Positions 22,831 through 34,579 of a stretch of 64,000 bases of DNA are shown piece by piece. Made by a program: the position numbers and the translations under genes. Origin of the DNA: Dastarcus helophoroides. Its lineage: Eukaryota; Arthropoda; Insecta; Coleoptera; Bothrideridae. The stretch's first letter is position 1, and the number at the start of each line of letters is the position of its first letter. The notes under the pieces were generated by a model. That model did no database searches. It was not told the DNA's origin and worked only from the letters and a program-made list of their open reading frames with translations. The DNA lies in the NCBI GenBank assembly GCA_028583605.1, contig CM053332.1, positions 19,728,851-19,792,850 of the forward strand, read 5' to 3'.

Positions 22831-24346
22831 TAGGGGAAAGTGGGGGCAGAATCAACCATTTTTAATTCAATGTGCCATTTTTTAAGTTATATTAGAAAAA
22901 TCTGGTAACTATGGGCTGGGTAGTATTCTATAAACCTTTATTTACATGACTGACTAAGTTTTAGCGATTTAAAAGTAATTTTGGTACCAGCAATCAGCGT
23001 TTAAAAAAAAAATTAGAAAAGGTTCAAACTGCCCCACTGGCGGGGTATATTCAGCCAAATGGTAGGGTAATTTCAACCATGAGATATAAAGATATATTTT
23101 TTATACAGTCAAACAAAAATGGGTTTTCTACTTAAATAAGTTCACTTTGTATTTTGAAAGTGAAATAAAAATTTGGCGAAACATGTTTGAAGTAAGATTC
23201 AAAACAATACTCAAAGACAATAACATTGGTGTTAGTAAACATTGTAATATGTGGGGTTAACCTTAAACAAAAAGGACATTTTTTGCAGAATTCGGGCTTG
23301 AGAACTTTAAAACTATGTTACCTTGATCAGCTGGTCATATATCACATACCAACGGATATATACACATCAGGAAAGTCAAACACTGTCCAAAGGGAGAATG
23401 TTAATGAGAGATTTAACATTGAGAGCTAATAGTGGGATAGATGGGCGGCGCCTTGTATTATCCTACACCGGTGTAAACAATTCAACGCAGAGCGCAGCGG
23501 TCAGTGCTAGTGGAGATTTCAGTGGTACATCATAGCTTCTAACGTGTTTTGTTACGGGATTACTACTGGCAGGCCACAATTTTATTAAAATTTGCGTACC
23601 ACATGCTGTTTGTTCTTTCAGTCCGTTGATTTAATCAACGTCTGAGGCAAAATAAAACTGATACTCTTTGATAACCAAAATAATTAAGCGAGATTGCTTA
23701 AACAAAGTAAATAATAATTCTAATGAAGAATATAACAAAATAACTTTTAAACATTACAATATGAGTTCAAATAGGCCCCCAGACTGTGCTAAACAATATT
23801 CCAGTCTGTTGTAAAACTTTCGATGAGTTTTTTCTAACATCTAAACTGGAAGATACGAGCATCCTGCGTCAAGGTAGGGGAATACGTTCAGCGGCCGTAG
23901 AAAACTATGGAAGGGACAATTCTTAGCGTTTTACATGGACAATGAAAATTTTTCCTTATCTGTATAACTTAGTGTTTGTTGGCACAAAAATTTAATTTGA
24001 CATTTGAATTAATTTTGTTTAATTCTTTTCCTACACAGCATTTTATATGTTTTTAGCGAAAATGTTACCTGTTGGAAATCACATTTAAACATCTTTAATC
24101 TGATTTTTAAACGTACACTCATCCAACTTCAAAATCAATTTTTTTTTCATAATTTATTATCATCGTAAATAATACAATACTCCGGTAAAGAAAAAGTTAC
24201 ATCATGGTACAGAAACCACGCTAAGATTGTCAGAACACACTAAGCCAGTGGTTGAAATTGTCCCATCCAACGCTGGTCAAATCTGCCCCGACTAAATTTT
24301 TGAAAAAATATTTTTTTTCCACTATCTATAATTTTACGCTTGGGTA

Positions 24347-24897
24347 ACTATAAATATTCTATAATGCACAGGACCAATAGGTTTGAACATTTATTAGATT
24401 CGAAGTTTGGAAACCAAATACCGGTTTCGATCTTGTTAGATCTCGTCAGTTTGGTATATCCAACTCGAATGCTAATAAATGTTCCGACAAGTAAGTACTA
24501 AAACATTCACAGGTGTCAAGCGAGTGACTCTTTAGTACTACCACCTATTGGTCCATAGAGAAACTATGGCAATCGCCAACAATGTCGTATGCAAGAAGAA
24601 TGCAACCTAGACTACAAATTCATGCAGCCCTCCAGGCTGGCAAACTGACAGGATCTAACAAGATCGAAACTTTTGGTATTTGGTTTCCAAATTTCGAATC
24701 TAATAAATGTTCAAACCTATTGGTCTGTGCATTATAGAATCCTTGTCTTCTGGGAACTCTCCTAGAGAGCAACCACTTCGCTAGGTGGCAGTGTTTCAAC
24801 TGTTGGTAGTTCAGCTACCTATGATTCACTGTACACGCCTGGAGGGCTGCATGAATTTGTAGTCTAGGTTGCATTCTTCTTGCATACTATAAATATT
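24347..24897 (-). mobile_element. Hammerhead-bearing retroelement (family HHR-A), 12-bp target duplication
   Basis: The element runs 24359-24885 (527 bp) between two copies of ACTATAAATATT (24347-24358 and 24886-24897). It holds inverted pairs: 24588-24637 is the complement of 24838-24890 (GCAACCTAGACTACAAAT core), and 24361-24480 is complementary to 24640-24735. The minus strand of the left part carries a complete hammerhead motif. The right arm has a decayed plus-strand version (CTGACAG instead of CTGACGA). The variable-length duplication and ribozyme fit a Penelope-like element remnant or a retrozyme. No protein is encoded. A related, more decayed copy lies at 46130-46735. Confidence 0.75.
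24401..24467 (-). ncRNA. Hammerhead ribozyme, minimal type I (HHR-A)
   Basis: On the minus strand the core CTGACGA is at 24449-24443. Stem II follows as GATCT / loop AACA / AGATC, then GAAA (24428-24425). A very short stem III is formed by the palindrome ACCGGT. The cleavage triplet is GTA, with the cut between 24419 and 24418. Stem I pairs TTTGGT with ACCAAA (6 bp), then an internal loop, then an outer helix (GTTGGA with TCCAAAC). All invariant residues are present, and stems I and II are fully paired in their inner parts. Two-base-pair stems III are known in hammerheads of Penelope-like elements and some satellite RNAs. Activity is not proven. Confidence 0.82.
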
Positions 24898-25219
24898 ATC
24901 AATCTACCTTTTAACACATATTGAATTCAGCCAGTTACAGAGCAAATCAAGAAAATTCGTGTGAAAAAATAGAAAATCAAAAAATTAACTTAAAATCTCA
25001 ATGTTCAATTTAGTTTAAACACTAAAAAATGAACATGTTGCGTAATGTAACTTCCTTGGTGAGTGTTCTGACGTATGAAAAGCTACATACGAGCCTTACA
25101 AAGCTAAATTCAATTAGGGTGTCCTTTAGAAGGGCTTGGTTGAATGTGCCTCAAGGTTGAATCTGCCCCCCTTACCCCTACATACAATATTGGCTAACAC
25201 AATGGTGGGCAATATTTTT

Positions 25220-28200
25220 GACGGGTCAGCCAAATTAGGTTTTCAGACTCTGATTCTACGTCCCAAAAACTCTATGAAAAAGCCACAAACTCGCTTTCGA
25301 AAAAAAGAAGGGGGGACCCTTGGAACTTTTTTCGTAACTTCAAACACTCATATCTTCAAAATCAAAAGTTGTAATTTCATTTGGTTTTCGCATTCGGAAT
25401 CTACAGATCAGGATCTATACGAAAGGGTACTTTCAAGTCCTGAATATTGACTTTTGGATTTCGACCCCAGAAAATGTTTTGAAAATTTGAAAATTTCGAA
25501 ACTTTAGAAGTTTATATGTCGTTAAAGGATAGTCACAGTCCAATTTGGTTTTCAGACCCTTATTCTACGTCTCAAAAACTCTAAAAACAAACCATACACT
25601 CACTTTCAAAAAATGGAACTTTTTCCATGTTTCGGAAGAAGGAGGGACCTTTGGAATTTTTTCGTAACTTCAAACACTCATATCTTCCAAATCAAAAGCC
25701 GTAATTTAATTTGGTTTTTGGATTCGGAATCTACAAGTCAAGATCTATACAATAGAGTCCTTTCAAATTCTAAATAATGACTTTTGAATTTCAACCCTGG
25801 GAAATTTGGTGAAAATTTGGAAATTTCCAAACTTTAGAAGCTTATAACTCGTTAAAGGATAGTCATAGCCCAATTGGGTTTTCAGACCCTTATTCTACAT
25901 CCAGAAAACTCTAAGAAACAACCATACACTTACTTTCGAAAAATGAAACTTTTTCCTTGTTTCAGAAGAAGGGGGGATCCTTGGAACTTTTTTCGTAACT
26001 TCAAACTCTCATATCTTTCAAACCAAACGTCGTAGCTCAATGGATTTGGAATCTATTGGTCAAAATTTATATAATATATTACCTTCAAATCCTAAATAAT
26101 GACTTTAAAATTTCGACCCCAGAAAATTTGCTGAAAATTTGAAAATTTCGAAATTTTTGAGGCTTGTATCACGTAAACGCGCAGTCATAGACCAGTTTGG
26201 TTTTCAGATCTTGATTCTAAGTCTCGAAAATCCCGTGAAAAATTTATGAACTCACTTTTAAAAAATGGAAATTTTCCCATGTTTCGGAAGAAGGGAGGAT
26301 CCTTGGAATTTTTCTCGTAAATTCAAACTCTTATATCTTCCAAACCAAAAGTCGTAGTTTAATTTGATTTTCGGATTCGGAATCTACAGTTCAAGATCTG
26401 TACGGTAGAGTACTTTCAAATTCTAAATAATGACGTTTAAATTTCGACCCTAGGAAATTTGGTAAGAATTTGAAAATTCCGAAAATTTAGAGGCTTATAT
26501 CTCGTTAAAGGATAATCATAGCCTACTTTGGTTTTCAGACCCTTATTCTACGCCTCGAAAACTCTAAAAACAGACCATACACTCACTTTCAAAAAATGGA
26601 ACTTTTTCCATGCTTCGAAAGAAGGAAGGACTCTTGGAACTTTTTTCGTAACTTCAAACTGTCATATCTTCCAAACAAAAAGTCGTAGCTCAATTTGGTT
26701 TTCTAATTCGGAACCTACGGGTTAAAATCCACATAGGAATGTACTTTGAAATCCTAAATAATCACTTTTAAATTTCGACCTTGAGAAATTTGGTGAAAAT
26801 TTGAAAATTTCGAAATTTTAGAGGCTTGTATCTTGTAAATCGATTGTCGTAGCTCAAATTGGTTTTCAGACTCTAAATCTAGGTCTTGAAAGCTCTATGA
26901 AAAAGCCATAAACTGACTTTCAAAAAGTGCAAAATTTTTCGTTCGAAAAATGGAAAATTTTCCATGTTTGGAAGAAGGGGACCCTTGGAAAATTTTTCGT
27001 AACTCAAATCCCTATATCTTTCCAAACCAAAAATCGTAGTTCAATTTGGTTTCCGGATTCGAAATCTACAGGTAGAAGTGTATTCGATATGGTACTTTTA
27101 AATCCTAAATAATGACTTTTAAAATTCGGTCGTTAAGAAAACTGGTGAAAATGTGAAAATTTCGAAACTTTAGGGGTTTGTATCTCGTAAACGGACAGTC
27201 ATAGCCCAATTTGCTTTTCAGACTTTGATTCTACGTCGTGAAAACTCTATGAAAAAGCCATAAACTCACTTTTAAAAAATGGAGGTTTTTTCATGTTTGG
27301 GAAATAAGGGGGACCCTTGGAACTTATCTCGTAAGTTCAAACTCTCATATCTTCCAAACCAAAAGTCGTAGTTCAATTTGGTTTTCGGATTCGGAATCTA
27401 CAGGTCAAGATCTATACAATAGGTACTTTTAAATCCTAAATAATGACCTTTAAATTTCGACCCTAGGAAATTTGGTGAAAATTTGAAAATTTCGAAAATT
27501 TAGAGGCTTATATCTCGTTAAAGGATAGCCATAGCCTAATTTGATTTTCAAACCTTTTTTCTACCTCCCAACAACTCTAAAAAAGACTTTAAACTTACTT
27601 TCAAAAAATGAAAATTTTTCCATGTTTCGGAAGAAGGGGCACCCTTCGAACTTTTTTTGTAACTTCAACTCTCACATCTTCCAAACAAAAAGTCGTAGCT
27701 TGATTCGGTTTTTGGGTCAAAATCCACATAAAAATGTACTTTCAAATCCTAAATAATGACTTTTGCATTTCGACCTTAAGAAATTTGGTGAAAATTTGAA
27801 AATTTCGAAATTTTAGAGGCTTGTATCTTGTAAACGGATTGTCATAGCTCAATTTGGTTTTCAGACTCCTAATCTAGGTCTTGAAAACTCTATAAAAAAG
27901 CCATAAACTTACTTTCAAAAAATGGACACTTTTCTATGTTTTGGAGGGAAGGGAACCATTTGAACTTTATTCGTAATTTCAAACCCTCATATTTTCCAAA
28001 CCTAAAGTCGTAGCTCAATTTGGTTTTCGGATTTGAAATCTACGGGTCAAAATCCACATGATAGGGTGCTTTTAAATGCTAAATAATGACTTTTGAATTT
28101 CGACCCTTGGATGTTTGGTGAAAATTTGAAAGTTTAGGGGCTCCTAACTCGTAGACGGATAGTCATAACTCAATTTGGTTTTCAGACTCTGATTCTACCT

Positions 28201-30750
28201 CCCGAAAACTCTATAAGAGGGTTATAAATTTACTTTCAAAAAATGGAAATTTTTCCATGTTTCGGAAGGAGGGAAGACCCTTGAAACTTTTCTCGTAAGT
28301 TCAAACTCTCATATCTTTCAAACTAAAAGTCGCAGTTCAATTTGGTTTTCGGATTCGGAATCTACAGTTCAAGATCTATACAATAGAGTACTTTCAAATC
28401 CTAAATAATGACGTTTGAATTTCGACCCTAGAAAATTTGGTGAAAATTTGAAAATTTCGAAAATTTAGAGGCTTATATCTCGTTAAAGGATAGTCATTGC
28501 CTAATTTGGTTTTCAAACCCTTTTTCTCCGTCCCAAAAACTCTAAAAAAGACTATACACTTACTTTCAAAAAATGGAAATTTTTTCATGTTTTGGAAGAA
28601 CGGGCACCCTTGGAACTTTTCTCGTAACTTCAAACTCTCATATCATTCTTCCAAACCAAAAGTCGTAGTTCAATTTGGTTTTTGGATTCGAAATCTACGG
28701 TCAAATCTAACATAGAGTACTTTTAAATCCTAAATAATGACTTTTGAATTTCAACCTTGAGAAATTTGGTGAAAATTTGAAAATTTCGAAATTTTAGAGG
28801 CTTTTATCTTCGTAAAGATGTTAGCCATTTGGTTTTCAAACTCTATCTCCCGAAAACTCTATGAAAAAGTTATAAACTTACTTTCGAAAAATGGAAATTT
28901 TTCCATGTTTTGAAGGAAGGGAGACCCTTTGAACTTTATTCGTAATTTCAAACTCTCATATTTCCAAATCAAAAGTCGAATTTGGTTCCTAGATTCGAAA
29001 TCTACAGGTCAAAATGTATACGATGTGATACTTTTAAATCCTCAATAATGACTTTTAAATTTCGATCCTTAAGAAAATTGGTGAAAATTTGGAAATTTCG
29101 AAACTTTAAAGGTTTGTATCTCGTAAACGGACAGTCATAGTCCAATTTGCTTTTCAGACTCTGATTTAACGATTCTACGTCCCGAAAACTTTATGAAAAA
29201 GCCATAAACTCATTTTTAAAAAATGAAAATTTTTTTCAGGTTTGGGAAGAAGGCTGGACCCTTGGAACTTATCTCATAAGTTCAGAGTCTTATATCTTCC
29301 AAACCAAATCTCGTAGTTCAATTTGGTTTTCGGATTCGGAATCTACAGGTCAAGATCTATACGATAGGGTTCTTTGAAATCCTAAATAATGACTTTTGAA
29401 TTTCGACCCTAGGAAATTTGGTGAAATTTTGAAAATTTCAAAAATTTAGAGGCTTGTATCTCGTTAAAGGATAGTCATAGCCCAGTTTGATTTTCAGACC
29501 CTAAGTCTGCGTCCTAAAACTCTATGAAAAAGCCATCAATTTACTTTCGAAAAATGGAAATTTTTCTGTGCTTTGGAAGAAAGGGGGACCTTAGGAACTT
29601 TTTTCGTAACTTTAAACTCTCATATTTTTTAAACCAAAAGTCGTAGTTCAATTTGGTTTTCGGATTCGAAATCTACAGGTCAAGATCTATACGATAGGGT
29701 ACTTTCAAATCCTAAATAATGACTTTTGAATTTCGACCCTAGGAAATTTGGTGAAATTTTGAAAATTTCAAAAATTTAGAGGCTTGTATCTCGTTAAAGG
29801 ATAGTCATAGCCCAGTTTGATTTTCAGACCTTAAGTCTGCGTCCTAAAACTCTATGAAAAAGCCATCAACTTACTTTCGAAAAATGGAAATTTTTCTGTG
29901 CTTTGGAAGAAAGGGGGACTTTAGGAACTTTTTTCCTAACTTTAAACTCTCATATCTTTCAAACCAAAGGTAGTAGCTAACAGATTCGGAATCTATTGGT
30001 TATAATCTATATGATAGGGAACTTTCAAATCCCCAACAATGTCTTTTAAATTTCGACCCTAGGAATTTGGTGGAAATTTGAAAATTTCGAAACTTTAGTG
30101 GCTTGTATCTCGTTAACGGATTGTCGTAGCCCAATTTGGTTTTCAGACCCTGATTTGACGTTCTGAGATCTCTTTGAAAAAGCCATAAGCTCACTTTTGA
30201 AAAATGGAAATGTTTCGATGTTTTGGAAGAAGGGGGGACCCTTAGAACTTTTTTCGTAACTTCAAATCCTCATATCATCCAAACCAAAAAACGTAGCCCA
30301 ATTTGTTTTCCGGATTCAAAATCTACAGCTTAAATTGTATACGATATGGTACTTTCAAATCCTAAATGATGACTTTTGAATTTCGATCCTTAGGAAAATT
30401 GGTGAAAATTTGAAAATTTCGAAACTTTAGGGGCTTGTATCTCGTAAAAGTCATAGCCCAATTTGCTTTTCAGACTCTGATTCTACGTTCCGAAAACTCT
30501 GTGAAAAAGCCATAAACACACTTTTCAAAAATGGAAATTAGAGGAAGGGGGGACCTTTTCAACCTTTTTTCGTAACTTCAAACCCCCATATCTTTCAAAC
30601 CAAAAGTCGTAGCTTAATTAGGATTCCGGATTCGAAATCTTCTAATCAAAATCTATATGATCAAATCCCAAATAAAGACTTTTGAATTTCGACCCTGGGA
30701 AATTTGGTACAAATTTGAAAATTTCGAAATTTTGGAGGCTTGTTTCTTGG
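25220..30750. repeat. Satellite array, ~327-bp unit, about 17 copies
   Basis: The word TAAATAATGACTTTT or a close variant recurs at about 25441 (variant), 25771, 26093, 26422, 26752, 27103, 27437, 27750, 28078, 28403, 28729, 29042, 29383, 29715, 30033, 30365 and 30672, a mean spacing of about 327 bp. Each unit also has a CTTTCAAAAAATGGAA block, a CCCTTGGAACTT block, a TTTGGTTTTCGGATTC block, and GAAAATTTGAAAATTTCGAA. Copies differ by many substitutions and short indels. The array starts within about 40 bp of the right end of the TA-flanked element. Short frames inside it are chance. Confidence 0.93.
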
Positions 30751-30936
30751 AAACTGAAACTGAAACTTCGTCCAACTACTAAAAATCAGTTGTTCGGGAA
30801 GATTTCAAAAATTTAATATCAATTATAGTTGGACTCCTCGTTCTCTGGTCATCTTAACTACTTTAATTCTCCCCATCATAGATGGAAATATTTAGATGAA
30901 AGTTGTAAGGAATATATTGTAAAACTCGTTTCATAG

Positions 30937-31114
30937 GGGTAGAACTCATTCGGCTGAGAGCTTTAGCTGTTTATTTCCATATGAAGCGAGAGACACTATT
31001 TCCATCAGCGAATTCGTTCGCTCGACATTAGAGTGTATAGACAAGAATAATATTTATAGAAACTGCTGCAATTACCTGGAGGCGGTCGTGAGTTTATACG
31101 GCGGCGAGGTGGAG
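30937..31114 (+). CDS. Candidate internal exon of an unidentified host gene
   Basis: An open, relatively GC-rich stretch lies between an AG acceptor (30935-30936, ATAG) and a good donor (GTAAGC from 31115). Its 59 codons read GRTHSAESFSCLFPYEARDT, then ISISEFVRSTLECIDKNNIY, then RNCCNYLEAVVSLYGGEVE. Codon choice is mixed and the peptide looks globular, unlike the AT-rich chance frames elsewhere. I do not recognise the family, and no partner exon was found in the window. The polypyrimidine tract before the acceptor is poor, so the left edge is uncertain. It might instead be a processed or captured fragment. Confidence 0.4.
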
Positions 31115-31619
31115 GTAAGCAAACGGCTACGTTATCAATTTAAACATAGCTATGAGCTGCGTTATTCCCAGCAGCGAAGAACGTTCCAGCCACGTCTTTT
31201 CCTACTGCTCAGACGGCTGTGAAATTGGCACAGCTACGCTGCGGTAAATGTATTTTTCAAACACTTTGAACACGGCGGCGCTTCGTTCGTCGTAGTACGA
31301 ACACACGAAATAATTTATGTTATATGTTACGGCGATTCTCAATGTTATCTGCAACGCAACTAAATGGTCGAAAATATTAGCTATGTTCATTTCTTCTTTT
31401 TTTTTGAAGTGACATTTTTTGTTGTTGGAATGGACTGATCCTTGGTTATGTTCAAAAATTGAAGGGATCAAGATTCGTATTTCAAGTGACGTTTTCTTTA
31501 GGAGCGTTGAGTAGCTTTTGATAGAGAGAAAATTTATAATTTGAAGGTACCATTATCTTAGTAACATGTTCTAATGTTAACAGTATAATGTTGCTGCATT
31601 GCAATGAAAAAATAGCGCG
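31115..31619. other. Non-coding sequence with a hairpin-family remnant
   Basis: Mixed-composition sequence after the exon candidate. At 31428-31466 there is a short piece of the HHR-B hairpin family (GGAATGGACTGATCCTTGG, then TTCAAAAATTGAA). Nothing else is supported. Confidence 0.5.
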
Positions 31620-31695
31620 ATCGGTGGCAGGGTTCGAACTCCGTTCTACCACGCAACAGGCAAGCGTCCTGCACATTAACCATACACCACACCGA
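31620..31695 (-). tRNA. tRNA-like sequence (pseudo-tRNA or SINE head)
   Basis: On the minus strand 31695-31621 has a 6-bp acceptor-like stem (TCGGTG with CACCGA), a D-arm-like TGTA/TGCA around a GGTT loop, an anticodon-arm-like ACGC/GCGT, and a T-loop GTTCGAA. Length (75 nt) and box A/B-like words fit a tRNA. However, the anticodon loop does not place a T before a clear anticodon and the T stem has a mismatch. A decayed tRNA or tRNA-derived SINE is more likely than a working gene. Confidence 0.35.
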
Positions 31696-33389
31696 ACAAT
31701 AAGGTTAACTCGCTTGATAACCTATTGTTACGCCAACAATATATACAACTTTTTTTTGCGAAATAACATTTGAATTAAAGATATGTTAGCAAATTTATAA
31801 AGTAGTGACTCGCTTTAAGGCCCTCGAACGGTTTTATACGAGATTGCTGAAGTTTTTTCATCAGTGGCTTTGTTATGATAGTAATTTAAATGTCTCAAAA
31901 CTTAGCAGCTGCCAATCAATGATAACCTGATTAAAACATACGTTAAAAACAAGAAATTTTCACGGCTTACTTGATGACTTTATTATTTGAACACCTAATA
32001 GCTCTGTTGATTAAATAAAATTTTCTAAAAAGTTATTTAAACTCGACAACGTTGTATATTGCAGTACATTGTCTAATTTTCCATTTTTTTAATTTTAGCT
32101 TATCGACCGTGATTCAAAACGAGTCACCAAGGACCTCAAAAGAAGTTGTTAGTAACCGTAACGTCTGCTGGTTGATCAAACATTTTTTCTTAAAATTCAA
32201 ACAGTTGACAGTTTATCTCTAACCCGTGACACAGTTCTATCATGTAACTCGTCCTTGCAATACCTAATCTAAAATGCCACGTTTTTACAGGTACCATAAA
32301 ATGAGCGTAAGCCGTAAAGCCATCAATGTCCCATAATAAAAACCCGATTTACATCGATAGTTCTAACGTCTAGACGATGTGGAGTGCCGTCAGAAATGAA
32401 TTTGTACAATTTATAAAACTCTTTAGAGAGGACGAGTGGAATATTGCGGTAAGCTTTCGCATTCTGCGGTGAATCAGAAGTTTGAAGAAGCACGGATTCT
32501 ATTGTTAAACGTCCCAACTTTGACACTTGATGGAACGGAAGTTGTAAAGGGCTTCGAGGGTAAAATCTGCTCGACCAAAACCTAATTAAACAGTAGGAAT
32601 AGCTGGTTTCGCCAAACATTTACTCTCGAAATGTGTTTGGTTTGCATTTTCCTATTGCTTTTTCCTCTTTGACATTTCCCTCCACCGAACCGTTTGTTTC
32701 CAGCTATTTTTAGTTTAGATAAAACGGTAATGCGACAACGTAAAATTCCCTCTCTCGTTTCTTTATGTCTTTTAATTTTTGATGAATTTAGGATAAACAA
32801 TTTTTAGCTGCTCATAGCTAAACTTTGATTATTATGCATTATAGATGTACAGATTTACTTTACATTATTTTTTTAAATTAAATTTTGACATATAAGTCGA
32901 ACTCTTGATTTTTTTAAATAAATTGAAGCTCTTACTCTAATAAAATTGGTTTTAGCTGAAGGATAAAATGTAGATCAAATTTGTCTTTTATGTTATTTCA
33001 TTTAAATGAATATTTTCGGAGTTAGCACTAGTTCACGCAATGCAGTAATTGCGCTTAAAATTTTAGCGTGATCCGAGGCGTTCTCATAAACTGTGTAATT
33101 TATCGATTTGATGCGAATTGTGAATGAATGCTTTTTGTGTGACAGTTATCAGTACCATAAATATTTGGATTGACTGTACATAAAAGTGTAAAAATTGACA
33201 ATCTTTTTATATTTCAATTCTAACACAAAAAAATGTTGATAAAATTTCAAATTCATAAATAAGTAAAAACGATTTAATTTGATCTATTGACTGTTCACTC
33301 TAGTAATTGGTAAGGAACCATAATTGCGCGAACCCCACTCGCTCTTAGCTTAATTATTTTTAATTTGTTTTTCCAGTTAGCACTATTCT
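31696..33389. other. Unique-looking non-coding sequence
   Basis: Ordinary-complexity sequence with short frames on both strands, none with splice context or a recognisable domain. No tandem or dispersed repeats were noticed. Confidence 0.45.
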
Positions 33390-34419
33390 CAAAGTTTGAC
33401 TTTTTGTTCAAAATTTGGCTATTTCTGGAAACTCGATTCTTTAAATTTTCGACATTTTTTCAAAATTTCTCATATCTTTCTAAATTACGCTAGTCTCTTC
33501 AAGTTTCTGCTTTTCCTAAAAATTTGTGCTGTTTTTGAAATTCCACTCTCTGGAATTTTTCGATTTGTTCGGCAAAATTAGCTTTTTTCCTGAAATTTGA
33601 ACGTTTTAGTAAATAAGGATTTCGAAATTTGTTTCTGAAAAATCGATTTTTTTTTCAAAATTGCCTTTTCTTTTCTTCTACTTCGTTTCAGAGTTTCATT
33701 TTTTCCTAGAATTTTTGACATTTGTTCGACTTTCTTTATATTTTTCATTTTTTCTTAATATTTGGTTTTTCTAGCAATTATGACTTTTTTTTCTTAATTC
33801 GACTTATTGGACAGCTGGTTTCTCAAAGTTTTACCTCAAAATTCAACCTTTCATGTTGTTGCACATTTTAATCTTCGAACTTTTTTCGAAAGCTTCGATT
33901 TTGTATTCAACATCTGACCTAATCTTTTTAAACTTTGACCTTCGCAAGAAATATATTAAATTTTTCCATCTTTGTCTCAAAATTTTGAATTATTCTCAAA
34001 ATTTAGCTTTTTATTTTTCGAAGCTTTGACATATTTCCAAAAATTTTTACTTTCACATTTGATTTGCTCTGGGATAATTAAAGTTTTTTTTTTTGTTTGA
34101 TTCAGCCTTTTCTAAAAGTTTTAAATTTTCTCTTAAATTCGTTTGATGCCCCAAAATTTTTCTCAAATTTCGACTTTTTTGTTCAGTTTATTTTTTTTTT
34201 TTCGAAATTTCAATTTATTCTCAGGATTTTGTTCTTTTTTTTTTTGAAATTTCGACTTGATTTTGACTTTCCTGAAAATTTCACTTTCTCAGGAAATTTT
34301 TGTCCTTTTTTTAAAGTTCGAAGTTTTCCTCGGAGTTGCGAGGCGTTTTCCAAATCTAATTTTCTTTCCTCAAAATTTCGTTTTATGTTCAAAACTTGTC
34401 TTTTTTTGGATATTTTGAC

Positions 34420-34579
34420 TTGATATTTGCTTTTGGTGGAACGGACTGGTCCTTAATTATCTTCAAAAATTGAAATACAGAACTTGTCCCCTGCAACCAA
34501 GAAAGATTTGTTGTTGTGTTTCTTAATCTTTCTTGGTTTCAGGGGAAAAGTTCTGTATTTCAATTTTTGATATTTGCTT
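34420..34579. mobile_element. HHR-B family hairpin, shortened dimer, 13-bp target duplication
   Basis: The element runs 34433-34566 between copies of TTGATATTTGCTT (34420-34432 and 34567-34579). The left arm (GGTGGAACGGACTGGTCCTT..., GAAATACAGAACTTGTCCCC) is complementary to the right arm (GGGGAAAAGTTCTGTATTTC). The centre, including the ribozyme-like part, is deleted. Confidence 0.85.

Larger units (their letters stand above)
22831..25180. mobile_element. Inverted-repeat DNA element with TA target duplication
   Basis: The left end at 22833 reads GGGGAAAGTGGGGGCAGA followed by ATCAACC. The right end, ending at 25178, is its imperfect complement (GGTTGAATCTGCCCCCC...ACCCC). TA flanks both ends (22831-22832, 25179-25180), as in Tc1/mariner-like elements. 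No transposase is seen, so it is non-autonomous or very decayed. Its interior carries a 527-bp insertion with a hammerhead ribozyme (24359-24885). Confidence 0.65.

Noticed and set aside
25220..30750. CRISPR-like repeat array
   Set aside because: Unit length of about 327 bp, diverged units and no short repeat/spacer structure; it is an ordinary eukaryotic satellite.
32323..32800. Overlapping minus-strand frames of 72-98 residues
   Set aside because: No recognisable domain, no splice context and no homologous copy in the window.
34097..34423. 108-residue phenylalanine-rich frame
   Set aside because: Also a low-complexity frame in the TTTCGAC array, partly overlapping a retroelement target duplication.
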